Below, piece by piece: positions 23,696 to 34,545 of a DNA stretch of 64,000 nucleotides. Numbering within the stretch: position 1 is the first letter of the stretch; the number at the start of each line of letters is the position of its first letter. Source of the stretch: Paratinospora sagittata (taxonomy: Eukaryota; Streptophyta; Magnoliopsida; Ranunculales; Menispermaceae); assembly GCA_035771175.1 (NCBI GenBank), contig CM069613.1:7803501-7867500 (forward strand). The letters run 5' to 3'. The position numbers were made by a program, and so were the translations under genes. The notes beneath the pieces are model-generated. The model searched no databases and was not told the DNA's origin. It was given only the letters and a program-made list of their open reading frames with translations.

Positions 23696-25065
23696 ACAGA
23701 TTTGGAAGACTCTTCAAAAATGCGTTGATTGCTCTCAATCCATATCATCCAAAGGGTGGTCATCATCGCCGATCTCATGATAATCTGCCCCCTACTGTTG
23801 AGACCTCGGATATGATTCAATAATAAGCACTCCCCACAAGATGTCGGGCTGGAGAAACAATCACCAAGCCTAGTCTTCCATTCGCCCATATTATGGAAGA
23901 GAAAGAACACCTGAAGAAGAGACGATGAACATTATCTGCATCCTTAAACCAAAGTTGGCAACAATGAGGAAGCAAGTAAAAGTGTGGTAGTCTCCTTTGG
24001 ATAACATCACCCATGTTAAGCTTATTATGGGCCAAGATCCACCCAAAAATTTTAATCTTGGAACGGACTTGAGCTTTCCAAATAACATCCGCCAAAGGGA
24101 AAGGAGGGAATGAGGTATCATCAATCAAAGAACGAAAATAGGACTTTCTAGTAAAGGATCCAGACTGATGGAGGGACCACTCAAGGCGATCATGCCTTGA
24201 GGAGAGGCGAACAATACTCAAAAGAGAGAGCAACGGGTCCAACTCTGATTGTTGCCCGACAGTAAGGACAAATTGGAAGAGGAAATTCCATTGGATGGGC
24301 ATCATCTGATCAAGGTTAGATATTAAATGGGCTATGGGAAAATTGGGAAAGGCGAAGCATGGTAGAGTCTCGGCAATTGGGGTGCCACTAAGCCAACGAT
24401 CTTCCCAAAATCTAAAAGTTCTACCATTCCTACAACCAGATGCAAGTGATGGAACCACTCAGAGATCAGGGATGTGACAAATTTCCAAGGACTCCTAAAG
24501 GTTGTTCTAATGATGGGGGTAATTCTCCTATTGAAATCAATTGACCCAAATTTGCTAGTGATAACCTTTGCCCAAAAAGACTGATTGTCTTTGTAGAACC
24601 TCCATAGCCACTTAGCACATAAACCCTTGTTCCTCATCGACATGTTACCAATACCCAATTCACCTTTGCTCACAGGACGTTAGACTAACTTCCATTTAAT
24701 TAGGTGTAACCCATGACTCTTATCGGTCCCATTCCATAAGAAAGCTTTCATTTTCTTCTCAATAACCTTGGCGATTGCAGACGTCATTTGAAAGAGAGAC
24801 ATATAATAGGTTGGAATGGCTGCCAAAACTGAATTGATGAGAGCAAGTCTTCCCCCCCCGAAAGAAAAGCTCTCTTCCACCCCTCTAACCGATGTGATAT
24901 TTTGGCTACGACCGGGTCCCAGAAGGACTTACAAAGAGGGTTGCCTCCTAGAGGCATGCCTAAGTAAGTGAGCGGCCATGTCCTAATAGAACACCCAAAC
25001 TTAGTGGATATATAAAGCTGCTTCCGAATCACAAAGTGGATAGGGCCTTAGCCAATTGCCATATT
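23680..25065 (-). mobile_element. LINE 3' fragment, minus strand
   Basis: Contains WPLTYLGMPLGGNPL, ISHRLEGWKRAFLSGG, SVLAAIPTYYMSLFQM and KGLCAKWLWRFYKDNQSFWA, and a zf-RVT region (24458-23817) ending in CSFSSIIW. This is the part of an L1-type ORF2 downstream of the RT core. Both ends are truncated and frames are broken. It cuts the viral movement-protein remnant on its left. Confidence 0.8.
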
Positions 25066-26571
25066 CTAGGTTCATAGACATATATTCTAATGCCATCTTG
25101 AATAGAAAATTTCTTTTTTTGGGTTTGTCCTATTTTCTTGTATGTAAACAATCTTAATAATTAGACTCGCCACAAAGAAAAAAGACAAAAGGCCGAAAAC
25201 CCCTACTAGTTTGTTATACATATTTTAACCTTGGTGATGTTATCAACCAGGTAAGTTGGTCTGGTCTACAAGTACCAATTACCAAATATCTGATATTAGA
25301 TTGGTTTTCACATATTCACATATTATTGCTCCGAATCTTTTTATTTCATTATTTATTATTGTTTTTTATTTGTTCATTTTTTTCTAGCCACTCGACAGAA
25401 TGGCTTGCCTCTTTTTGTTGTATTAGCTTGGATTGATTTTCCGTCAGCTTGAGAAGTCCGCTGTCAGGTCCAACAATTTCCAAAGAAACAAGGAATAGAA
25501 AAAGAAAAAAAAAAATGATATGAATTTTTGAAATTTTAGTTTTATTTTTGAGAAATGTGTCTTATCCTGCTACTTATCAGATACTTGAATTTGAGTATTT
25601 GACTCAGTTTGGTCCTATAGTCTAATGTTTAGGTAATGATGTATGCTAACACGGGATATCTCTATTTTGATGATGTGTATCATGTGTTTTGGTATGTCAC
25701 ATTTCTTTCTATGGTGTTTTTACGTTCTAGAATTTGTTGAGTAATATTTGAGGCTCAGGTCTTGCCTTGCCCCTTTCAAAAATTGCTCATAAATTTATTG
25801 GTCCACAAATTGTTCAACCACAGCAGTGAGCTGTAGTAGACGTGTCTATGGATACCTGGTTAACTGCAACTATAGACCCAGTTAGGGATTAACATTTTAC
25901 ATACTGAGTCATATGGAAGAAAAAAGAGGGGCCATGTTGGAATAGGAATTGAGGCTGAATCTGTTAAAAATAGCCATAGGGGCCATCTCTGATTTAACAT
26001 TCCTAGGCTACTGTTTGTTTTGTTGGGTCAGCTGGGAAGTTCTATTGTTTATTTGAGCTCAAATGGGAAGGAATAGGATAGAATTCATCAGTGTCAAACC
26101 ATTTCTAACCTTTTTTCTTTCTTTCTTCCTGGGAGTTGGGGGAGGGGATGTTGTAAACTATTTTACACCAATCATTCTTGCTGGAAACAAATAGAATTGC
26201 CCTTTTACTTGAGCTCATTTGCAGATAATGATTGCTGTTGAATGCTATTATTCGTCTTCACTTGCTAATACCAGAAACCTTTCAATTAGATGGAGAAACA
26301 ATACAAGCAAATCTTTTTTTCATTTGCTAGTTAAAGAATTGATATCATAAGAAAAAGCAAGTTGATTCCTCTTTCAATGCAGTCCAACATACATATCTAA
26401 CTTGGTTGTGGGCTTAGTCTCCTCAAGTGCTAATCAAACATCTTGTGTTTCTATAATACTGAATTTGATACTATGAGTTACAATTTCTATTTTCAATTAA
26501 CAGCTTTAGAAGTAAAAATGGAATAGCCGTAAGTTAATGTATTTATCATTGCTCTTTTTAATTCTTTGCAG
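25066..26571 (+). other. Probable intron upstream of the TATA last exon
   Basis: No open frame of note. It ends in a pyrimidine-rich tract and AG acceptor (ATTCTTTGCAG, 26561-26571). I looked for the exon encoding the conserved GVPELVVIAGVAALLFGPKK core of TatA proteins and did not find it here or elsewhere upstream on the plus strand. Confidence 0.5.
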
Positions 26572-26706
26572 GCAGCCAAGGAGTTTGAATCCGAGTTGAA
26601 GAAAGAACCTGATCCTGCAATTGAACCACCTGCAGAAAAACCAGTGGCAGGCAGTGAAGAGAAGAAACAAGAAATAAAGGTCCCAAGCACAGAGGAGAAT
26701 TTATGA
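26572..26706 (+). CDS. TATA: Thylakoid Tat component TATA (Tha4), terminal exon only
   Basis: Translates to 44 residues starting AAKEFESELKKEPDPAIEPP and ending in an acidic, Lys-rich tail STEENL, then TGA. Known plant TATA proteins have the same end: after the amphipathic helix (SFQQ) comes AAKEFESELK and then a disordered acidic tail. The exon starts in phase 0 right after TTTGCAG, as expected for a splice junction between Gln-Gln and Ala-Ala. TATA is recruited to the Hcf106-cpTatC receptor and forms the pore for folded proteins in the thylakoid membrane. Upstream exons (transit peptide, transmembrane helix) are not visible, so this is either a gene with a very long, transposon-filled intron or a stranded gene fragment. 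The reading frame is clean. Confidence 0.75.
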   Translation, partial: AAKEFESELKKEPDPAIEPPAEKPVAGSEEKKQEIKVPSTEENL

Positions 26707-27577
26707 GTGTGTAAATTAGGGTCCTTTGACACTGAATCCCACGTCAACTTGCTGGCTCATTTTGTTTCAAATCATTGTCTCTGTTCTCATGCACACCAGA
26801 ATGTCAACTTAAAAGGAATCCTCTGTTTAGGGATGGCATTATTAACAGCAGTTAATTTTGTATCATTTATGTAATCTATGAGTTCAATTTGACTTTTGAG
26901 GTCTAATTTCTCCGAGTTTCTTTTATTTTTAATGTGTTACCCCACTTAACCAACTGAGAAGTAAGTAGGCGATGATGCGTGCTCTTGGAGTATTATCCGA
27001 TCGAGGCATCAAAAACTACTATTAGGTGAGAGATGCTCTATTGAGCACTTTTTTTTTAGAATTAGAAATGAGTATATTTCAAAAATGAAGGTAGTAATTT
27101 AATAAAAAATTAAATAAGAAAAAAATTAAATAAAGTGGCTTGTACACGTACAATGAAGACTTTAAGATGCTTTAGTAAATAAAATTGCAAGCGACTAGAT
27201 ATATTTTACAAAAAACCTCTATCCTTATACATCTACTAACTTTATATTACTACTTTCTTTACTCACAAAAAATTTCAAAATCACCCCAAAATACCCTTAC
27301 CTCTAAAATTACTACCATCCTATCTTCCCCTAAACTTTTAAACCTTAACCACCTCCGCCACGGTCCCCCACCATTGTTCTTCTCCCAAGTCTTCTTTTGG
27401 TTCTTCCTCTTTGAAAACGCTAAGATCCAAGCTTCTTTTTCACCATTCGATTTTTTCATCTTCAAACCAAACCTCATCTTCAACCACCCACAATCTTTCA
27501 TTTCTAACCTTCAAATCGAGTTGGAAAAGTATTAGATTCAAGTTCTCAAGGCCGTTTTTGGGTTTTAGGTTTATTGT
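26707..27577 (+). other. TATA 3' UTR and flanking AT-rich DNA
   Basis: The first 200 bp or so (to about 26920) read like a plant 3' UTR, with several T-rich and AATTTTGTA motifs. Beyond it the sequence becomes AT-rich and merges into the palindromic region. A frame at 27185-27535 has no recognisable domain and is probably chance. Confidence 0.4.
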
Positions 27578-28106
27578 TTGAAAACTACTTTAAAAAAAAC
27601 AAATCATTTATGATTTGGTCCTACGTGACCGAATCTGAGACTTGTGATTCAATTACAGAGGATCGAACCTAAGCACTCGATTCAGTCCTGTCCGATCGAA
27701 CATGTGATGATGAAATCTAAATTATGCATATTTTTACTTTATTTTTAATGCTTTTAGGATAGGAAACTAAACAAAAGAATAAAAAAAATAAAAAAAACAA
27801 ATATCACTTTAGGTCACATTTTAGTGTTTTATGTCATTTTAGGCATTTTAGGATTGCATTTTAGAATTTTTTTTGTTTTTCGTCACATTATCTTAGGATT
27901 CATTAGAAATTAGGTTGTGATTTTCTTTATTATTTTTATTTTTTGAGAGTTGAAAAAACTCAATGTTCCAAAGGGTCTAAATATTATTTTATCAAAGAGC
28001 ATTAGACAATTGTTAAAAGTAATTTATTATTATAAATTCTGAAGCCCAAGTGTAGCCTATGAATTTGTTTTCATCCCAATTATAGCCCATGAAGAAGACT
28101 CAACAT

Positions 28107-28756
28107 TAGGGGTGTACATGGGTTGGGTTGAGTTGGGTCGGATTATGGCCAAAATCTAACCCAACCTAAACAATTCGAGTTCGATTTGGATTGGGTCGGT
28201 TCATCGGGTTGAACATGGCCAAAATTCTTATTTGCAACAAAAAAAAAAAACAACTTGTTTAGCAAAAAAAAAAAAAAAAGCCAAAAGTTTTTGAGACACT
28301 TCATCACCACAAAAAAAAGAAACAATTTAAGCAAATCCTATACCAAGAAAACAAATTTACGGAATATTAATCATTAAGAAAATCAATTAGAAAACAATAA
28401 TTCTTCAAGAATTTTAACACACAAAAGCAAAGGACTAATCATAATAATTTAACAATACCTCAAGATTTTTAACACAATCAACAAGTTTGAGAAGCATGCA
28501 AATAATAAATGAGCAATGTATAATAGTTAAGCAATATAAACCATTATACCTTTCCAAAAAGGTCTAGGGTTTCGACACTTACGTTCGGTTCGAGTTGGGT
28601 TATTCGGTTTTTTATGGGTTCAACCCATGACCCAACCCAAATTGATCGAGTTGGACATTTTAGAACCCAACCCAACCCAAATAACCAATCTAATCCAACC
28701 CAAACCAACCAAAAGGTTTGGTTCAGTCGGGTTGATCGGGTTGATGAACACCCCTA
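28107..28756. mobile_element. hAT-type MITE, 650 bp
   Basis: Terminal inverted repeats TAGGGGTGT at 28107 and ACACCCCTA ending at 28756. Subterminal GGGTTGGGTTGAGTTGGGT repeats are inverted at the other end. An 8-bp target-site duplication is present with one mismatch: CTCAACAT (28099-28106) and CTCCACAT (28757-28764). TIR and TSD length fit the hAT superfamily. No transposase, so non-autonomous. Confidence 0.82.
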
Positions 28757-28883
28757 CTCCACATGTCAAAAAAGTCAAAAAATCAAATTTGGAAAAAAAA
28801 TGAAAAGATTCTCACCCAAGATGGCACTGATTATGATTTTACTTTTTTTGAAAATATTTTGTATTAAGAATGTGCTTAATTGG

Positions 28884-29095
28884 GGTTGGGTTAGGGTTGG
28901 CTTGGGTGGAAGGGGCTCTGGTCGCTTAAGCAAGAGGTCTCGCTTTTGAATCCTTGTGGATGCAGAAAATTCGGTTGGGAGAGGTCTCCGTTTCGTTGCC
29001 CAACAGTTACCTCTAGTCCAGGTGGATTAGTCTCATCGCGAAGCAGAATGAGGACATCACCTGGGCACCAAAATCCCAGTAATAAAAAAAAAGAG
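28884..29095 (+). mobile_element. tRNA-derived SINE
   Basis: A-box-like CTGGTCGCTTAAGCAAGAGG (28918-28937) and B-box-like GCTTTTGAATCC (28942-28953) have the spacing of a RNA polymerase III promoter. A short A-rich tail (AATAAAAAAAAAGA) follows about 130 bp later. A possible target duplication AATTGG flanks it (28878-28883 and 29096-29101), too short to be decisive. Confidence 0.6.
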
Positions 29096-29563
29096 AATTG
29101 GATTTTTTAATTTAAATGTAAAAAGTTGTTTTGAAAACAAAACAATTATATATAGGGGCTAGGGGACCAAGAGAGGGGCATCTCATCTCCATTCACATTT
29201 TTATTTTCACTTTTTAGGTTAGATTTATTTTTAGTCGTCGATTCAAGCCTTGAATTTCTCTATCTTTCTTATTTCGTTGCCTTTATCATTTATTTCTTGT
29301 TATTTATTATCTTTTTGTTCATTTCGTTGCCTTTTTTCAATTCAATTTTAGATTTTTTTATTTATTGCTTTCATAAACCTAGGATGACATAGGCAACAAT
29401 TATTTTTTTTTAACTTATTCAATATATAATATTTTTAATTTATTTTCTAAAAAAAATTTAAAGTGACTTACCCAATCCTTGTGGATCGATCACGTTAAGT
29501 GCTACAATTTATGTTATGCGCTTGCAAATATTTATTATTGATCTATTCAAAAGATCACATCAT

Positions 29564-30014
29564 GCGCTCTCGGTTTGGTAGGACAGAACTAAATCGACAA
29601 CGTTAGGTTCGGTCGTGTCCTACCGAACCTATGATTTTTTGTGTTTTTTCATGGATTTACCCCATCAATCTGAAATTTACTCCTTTAGAAGGCATTTGAA
29701 TGTGTTTTGTGGGGTTTATTACGTTATTTGAATGGTGGGTGCACCATTTCACATCCTAAGAGGTCACTTCTTAGTGTTGACCAATGCACCGCCATTCCAA
29801 TAATGTAATAAGCACACACAAAACACATTTAAATGCCTTCTAAAGTAGTAAAGTTTAGATTGATGGGACAAATCCTTAAGAAACACCAAAAATCATAGAT
29901 TCCGTAGGACACGACTGGGACAAATCCTTAAGAAACACCAAAAATCATAGATTCCGTAGGACACGACTAAACCTAACACTTTTAGTCTAGTTCTGTCCGA
30001 CCAAATTGAGAGCA
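29564..30014. mobile_element. Foldback (long hairpin) element
   Basis: The left arm, from GCGCTCTCGGTTTGGTAGGA, is mirrored by a right arm ending GACCAAATTGAGAGCAC. Arms are roughly 180 bp with a loop of about 40 bp near 29745-29785. The right arm contains a 52-bp tandem duplication (29864-29967) that the left arm lacks. Confidence 0.7.
29864..29967. repeat. 52-bp perfect tandem duplication
   Basis: Unit TGGGACAAATCCTTAAGAAA and so on to GTAGGACACGAC, at 29864-29915 and 29916-29967, identical in both copies. Identity implies a recent event in an otherwise diverged hairpin. Confidence 0.9.
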
Positions 30015-30745
30015 CATGTTTGGTTGGACAGGACCGAACTGATAGTTTCAGGTTCGATCGGATAGGACTGAACTGAGAGCACATGTTCGATCGGATAGGA
30101 CCGAACAGAGAGCTTCGGTTCAAACTTGTGCAATTGAACCACAAGTCTTGGGTTTGGTCACGTAGAATCGAACTAAAGATGAATTTCTTTTAAAAGTAGT
30201 TTTCAACCCCAAAAAAACAAAAAAAAACATATAGTGATGTACGTGGTCTTCACAATTTGAATCATTTGTCATAATGCTATCATATGTGTTGAAGAGTAGA
30301 GTTTTTTGAATGCTTTTGATTTAGTTTCTACCACACTAAAAGACCAAGAAAATGAGATTTAAAAAAAGATGTTTACCTTTTCAAAATGACTCTTAAAGAT
30401 TTCAAAGAGAAATTAAAAGAAAGAAAATTTGTAGGAGAAAAAAGAAGATGAAAAGGGAAGAAGGCTTAGGGTTTTGGAAAGAAGATGAATGTGAGAATGG
30501 TGGTGGGTAAAGTTAGTAAATAGTTTGGAGATAAATAGAAACAAAAATTTATGCAAGGGCATTTTGGAAAAATCATAGAAGGGAAATATAGGAATTACTT
30601 TTTTTTGTGGGTAAGGATAGTGTTTAGTGGGGTATAAATAAAAGCTCCCATAAAATGATTAATTAATATTTTATGGTGATGATAGAGATAAAAAAAACTT
30701 AAAAATATTATTAATAGAAATAATAAAAAAATATATAATAATTTA

Positions 30746-30865
30746 AGGGCAATTTTAAATGTACCCACAAAAAATACTTTACCCACATGCTTCATAAATT
30801 TTAACAATGATAAATAACAAGTGGGTATAGTGAATATTTTTGAAAAGTACATTTAGAATTACCCT
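30746..30865. mobile_element. 120-bp MITE
   Basis: Imperfect terminal inverted repeats AGGGCAATTTTAAATGTAC and its mirrored partner (AGGGTAATTCTAAATGTAC on the minus strand). Flanked by AATTTA on both sides (30740-30745 and 30866-30871). Superfamily not assignable. Confidence 0.55.
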
Positions 30866-31805
30866 AATTTAAATATCAACTTAGCAATGATAGAGTGTAT
30901 TGAAAAAAAAAAAGAAAGAACAAAAAGTGGATTTCCATTAATGGGAAGATCAAGGGCGATATTTCTCCTTGACGGGGACTTCATCAATGAGATCCTCTTT
31001 CCCCATATCTTTTTATTATTTGTGTTGAAGGCCCTATCTCATCTTATAAATATGTTCGAAAAAAAAAGTTAATTGAAGGCATTAAAATAGTAAGATATAG
31101 CCCATCCATATCTCACATTGTTTTTGCTGATGACAACTGGCCCAACATTATAGTTCAAGAAGGGGGTTGCTGATGACAACTGACCCAACATTATAGTTCA
31201 AGAAGGGGGGGGGGTGTGAATTGGATTTGACGGATTTAGCTTTTGGATATTTTAATTAAACAAGTAATGTTTGTAGTAGGTAACAATCCAAATAACAGAT
31301 GCAGGAAAATAAATGAACACAAAGGATTTAGAGTGGTTATGTTCCCCTGGAACCTGTGTCCACTACCCAATCACCACGATCAGGATTTCCCAATACACTA
31401 TTGGCTAATCATTTACGAGCGTGATTAGAAGCCGTTTACACTTTAATTGACACAAAGGCTTGGTTAGAAAAACTACAACCGCTAACCTACACCAAGGCTT
31501 GGTTAGAAAGTAACAAACTAGCCTACACCAAGGCTTGGTTAGAAAACCACACTTGTAACCCACTTATGGGCGTGGTTACGTGCCGTACAACGTATGGTAA
31601 TATCTCAGTTTACTTAATCAAGTCAACAATACATCAAGATTACAAAAATATAGAGAAGTGTACAACAACACTCTCAACAATATAAGTTTACAATCTTGAA
31701 CAAGTCAACAATTACTATTCCAACCACTATGATTCTAAATGATGCAAAATGTTGAAAGAGGTTTCTGTCAGATGCAATCAATTCAAATATATGTGATGTA
31801 AAACA

Positions 31806-34545
31806 TGTTGAATATACCCTAAAGGGGGGTGAGTTGGGTATGATGGCCAAAATGTAACTTTTTAGAAAATTTGTAACATACTTGAATACATAAGAAGTAG
31901 ATGATCAATCTAAACAATATACTATGGAGAAAATTGTAGGAAACAAGGGACAAGCGATTTATAGTGGTTCGACACTCCTACATCCACTACCTAATCTCCC
32001 GATTAGGATTTCTTAATCCACTGACTGATTCTCTTACGAGTGAGAACCAAACCGTTACAAATGCCCTTTTACAAGTTCAAGGCAAACTTATCCTTTTGCA
32101 GGCTAAGGATGAACTACATTTCCTTTTTTTGGGCAGAGAAAAAACTCATATTTCTTTTGCAGGCTAAGAAAGAACTGGTAGATCCTACTTCAAGGTGGAT
32201 AATAAACCTTCGTATGATTCCAACCTTGGAATCATCAAGTGAAGTAAATTCACTAGACTTGGTTGTTTCAATCCTGAAACACACCAACTCATAAATACAA
32301 AATAATAATGACGGTTCTAACTGAGTAGAACATTTACAATTTAGCTCATATTATATTACAATGATATGTAGAATTAAGCATGTAATGCTGAGAGGAGTAT
32401 TCTTACAATCCTTTTACCTTTCAATGTTTTAGTATTGCTCAAGTACATTTTCGAAAAGCTTGTATGATGCTTCTTGAAAAATGGTTGTGACATGCATCTA
32501 CAGAAATTCTTTTGCTTGATCAAACATTAAATTTGAAATCAAAGGAAAACATGTGTAAAAACGTAAGAGATTTTGGAAAACACGATTAATTTAATTTTTA
32601 TCTCTTTTTCTTCTCGTGTGTCTCCCTTTCTTGAGAAATGGCTAGAACAACTGATTATATAGATGAAGATCGATTACTAGCCGTTACACAAAGAGTGAGC
32701 AGGACAAGTTTGAAAAACAAATTCAAATGTTTGTAAAATAGTCAAAAACTAAGATAAATACAGAGGGTTTTCCAAACGTATAAAAACATATGTGAAATAA
32801 GATATAACTGTATCTCGTGAACTATTTCTCAAATTTCTCGTTTAGCAAGACTGATATACGAATAAAACAGTGCTGAAAATTTGAGTAGAGAATAGTTCAA
32901 TAACTTTTAAATAGATTTTGAAGGAAAGATAGATATTAGGCTCAGTATGAAAATCTTTTGAATAAGTTAAGTTTCAATAACACTTTGAAAATTAAAACAG
33001 TTTAAGCTTTGAAAATTAAATTGAAAGAATTCGACTAAGTTTCAAATTGAAAGAATTTGCTTAATAAAAATTCGGTCAGCGTTTGGTTTGAGTCTAAGTG
33101 CAAGTATATATAAACTCAGTAGAGTAAAGCCGTTGGTTGTTTGAATTTGAAATTCAAAATGAATGTTTACTCACAACAGCTAGAATCTTTCATGAAAATG
33201 ACAACTGCAATTTTCACGAACATTCTGGTTTTTCTTAGATTGCATGAATAAGGAGTGTTTCAAGAAACGTGATTCATGCATAAGAGGAAATCTCTGACAT
33301 ATCTGAAAAAGGTTTTGTGCATATTTTTTTTTTTAAAGAGTAATCTAAAAAAGGGTAAGTATCATACCCGTGATAATGTTGAATTAGCATCCTGATTGGT
33401 TAATCAACGTCTTGACGCATAATGTCAACTTTGTCGTTTTATTCCTTTGAGGACGCTCATGAACCATAAGCATCTTGCTGAACTGTGAAGTGAGGGCACT
33501 ATTTAATCGTAAACGTCCTAACTTACTTGACAATTAAAACAACTAAACTTCATGAGGGCGCTAATCCACAATTAGAGTTCGTCCTTGTTTTAAAATATTT
33601 TAAAGTCACGAGGGTACTACTAACGAGTAAGCGTCCTATTATATTAAAAGCAATTTAAAACAACTGAAAGACATAAGGGTGCTTCTAAATGATGAACGTC
33701 CTGATATTTTAACTTGTAAAAACAATAAGTGCGTTGTAGGACGATCAACGTCTTGAAAGTTATTAAGTTGGTCTTTTAGCGAGGGTGCGCCTAATTAGGC
33801 AGCGTCCTGTAGTTTCCAACTAATAACTATCAACGTCCTTAAAGATTAAAACATTGAAAAACTTGGAAATATTTTCGAGAGCTAATTTTGAATCAGTGTC
33901 CTGACAAGTTCACAGGTTGACATAATGAGGTCGCTACTGGTGAAGTAAGCGTCCTGATAGATAAGTACATTTCAACCATGAACTCAATCAGCGTCCTAAT
34001 GTATTATAAGCGTCCTGACTTACCAAGTCCAGGATGGAGCTGCTAAGATATTAGCGTCCTGAAAAGACGTATTAGTGTCCTGATGGACACTTAAAGATAG
34101 TTTTGATTTTTCATTTAAAACTCGATAAATATGATTAAAATCTCAGTATTCGGATCAAATCAAACGCTTAAAATAATTGATAATTTAAATCATTAGAAAA
34201 AAAAACCTTTCAAATATATCAATAAAAATGCAAGAGTTTTATGCGTGATTTTGGAAAACATTTTGAGCGGTAAAGAATAAGGAAGGTTGCATTACATTCT
34301 TTATTCCTCTCATAATTCATCAGTTTGTTTGCACTTAGGAGATCTTTCATTGCTGAGTCGAGTAGTCATGAACTTCGATTGTATGATGTGATTTTGAAGA
34401 CCTTGATCGAATTGGTTTTTTACTTTTTGCTTTCTTGAGGTGTTGAAATATATACTTGATTGAAATGTTAACACCAAATAGTATATTGTTTGTTAGCATC
34501 AGAATCTTTAGAAGCGTGCTAAGTGATGAACCATTTAGACCAACA
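31806..34545 (-). mobile_element. Solo LTR, SIRE-like copia, TSD AAACA
   Basis: Starts TGTTGAATATACCC and ends TTTAGACCAACA, with perfect 5-bp duplication AAACA (31801-31805 and 34546-34550). 2740 bp, no coding content. It is closely related along its length to the LTR at 44701-47504, sharing the G-run/TGAGTTGGG end, the AACCAAACCGTTACAA segment, and the array of AGCGTCCTGA/GAGGGCGCTA words. Confidence 0.85.
33380..34085. repeat. Degenerate array of short GC-core inverted words (copy 1)
   Basis: Words of the form GAGGGCGCTA and AGCGTCCTGA alternate, each pair separated by about 12-15 nt, with pairs spaced about 55-65 bp (for example at 33492, 33554, 33610, 33675). Each pair can form an 8-bp stem (AGGGCGCT with AGCGTCCT, one G-U). 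The surrounding sequence is AT-rich. Confidence 0.65.

Larger units (their letters stand above)
27578..30209. repeat. Outer inverted repeat enclosing nested elements
   Basis: The segment 27578-27712 (from TTGAAAACTACTTTAAAA through TCGATCGAACATGTG-like sequence) is mirrored by 30056-30209. Arms are about 135-155 bp and somewhat diverged. The right arm also has repeated GATCGGATAGGACtGAACTGAGAGC units. Between the arms lie a MITE, a SINE and a foldback element. It could be the terminal arms of one large DNA transposon, but no transposase is present and I could not fix the outer ends. Confidence 0.6.

Noticed and set aside
25231..25260. CAACCAGGTAAGT at 25245-25257 as the donor of the exon before the TATA last exon
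   Set aside because: The upstream codons do not resemble the expected SFQQ end or the transmembrane core.
28614..28949. 111-codon frame with PNPNNQSNPTQTNQ-like repeats
   Set aside because: Produced by the ACCCAACCC repeats of the hAT MITE end.
30595..30852. 85-codon hydrophobic minus-strand frame, a possible small membrane protein
   Set aside because: It comes from AT-rich low-complexity DNA and overlaps the 120-bp MITE.
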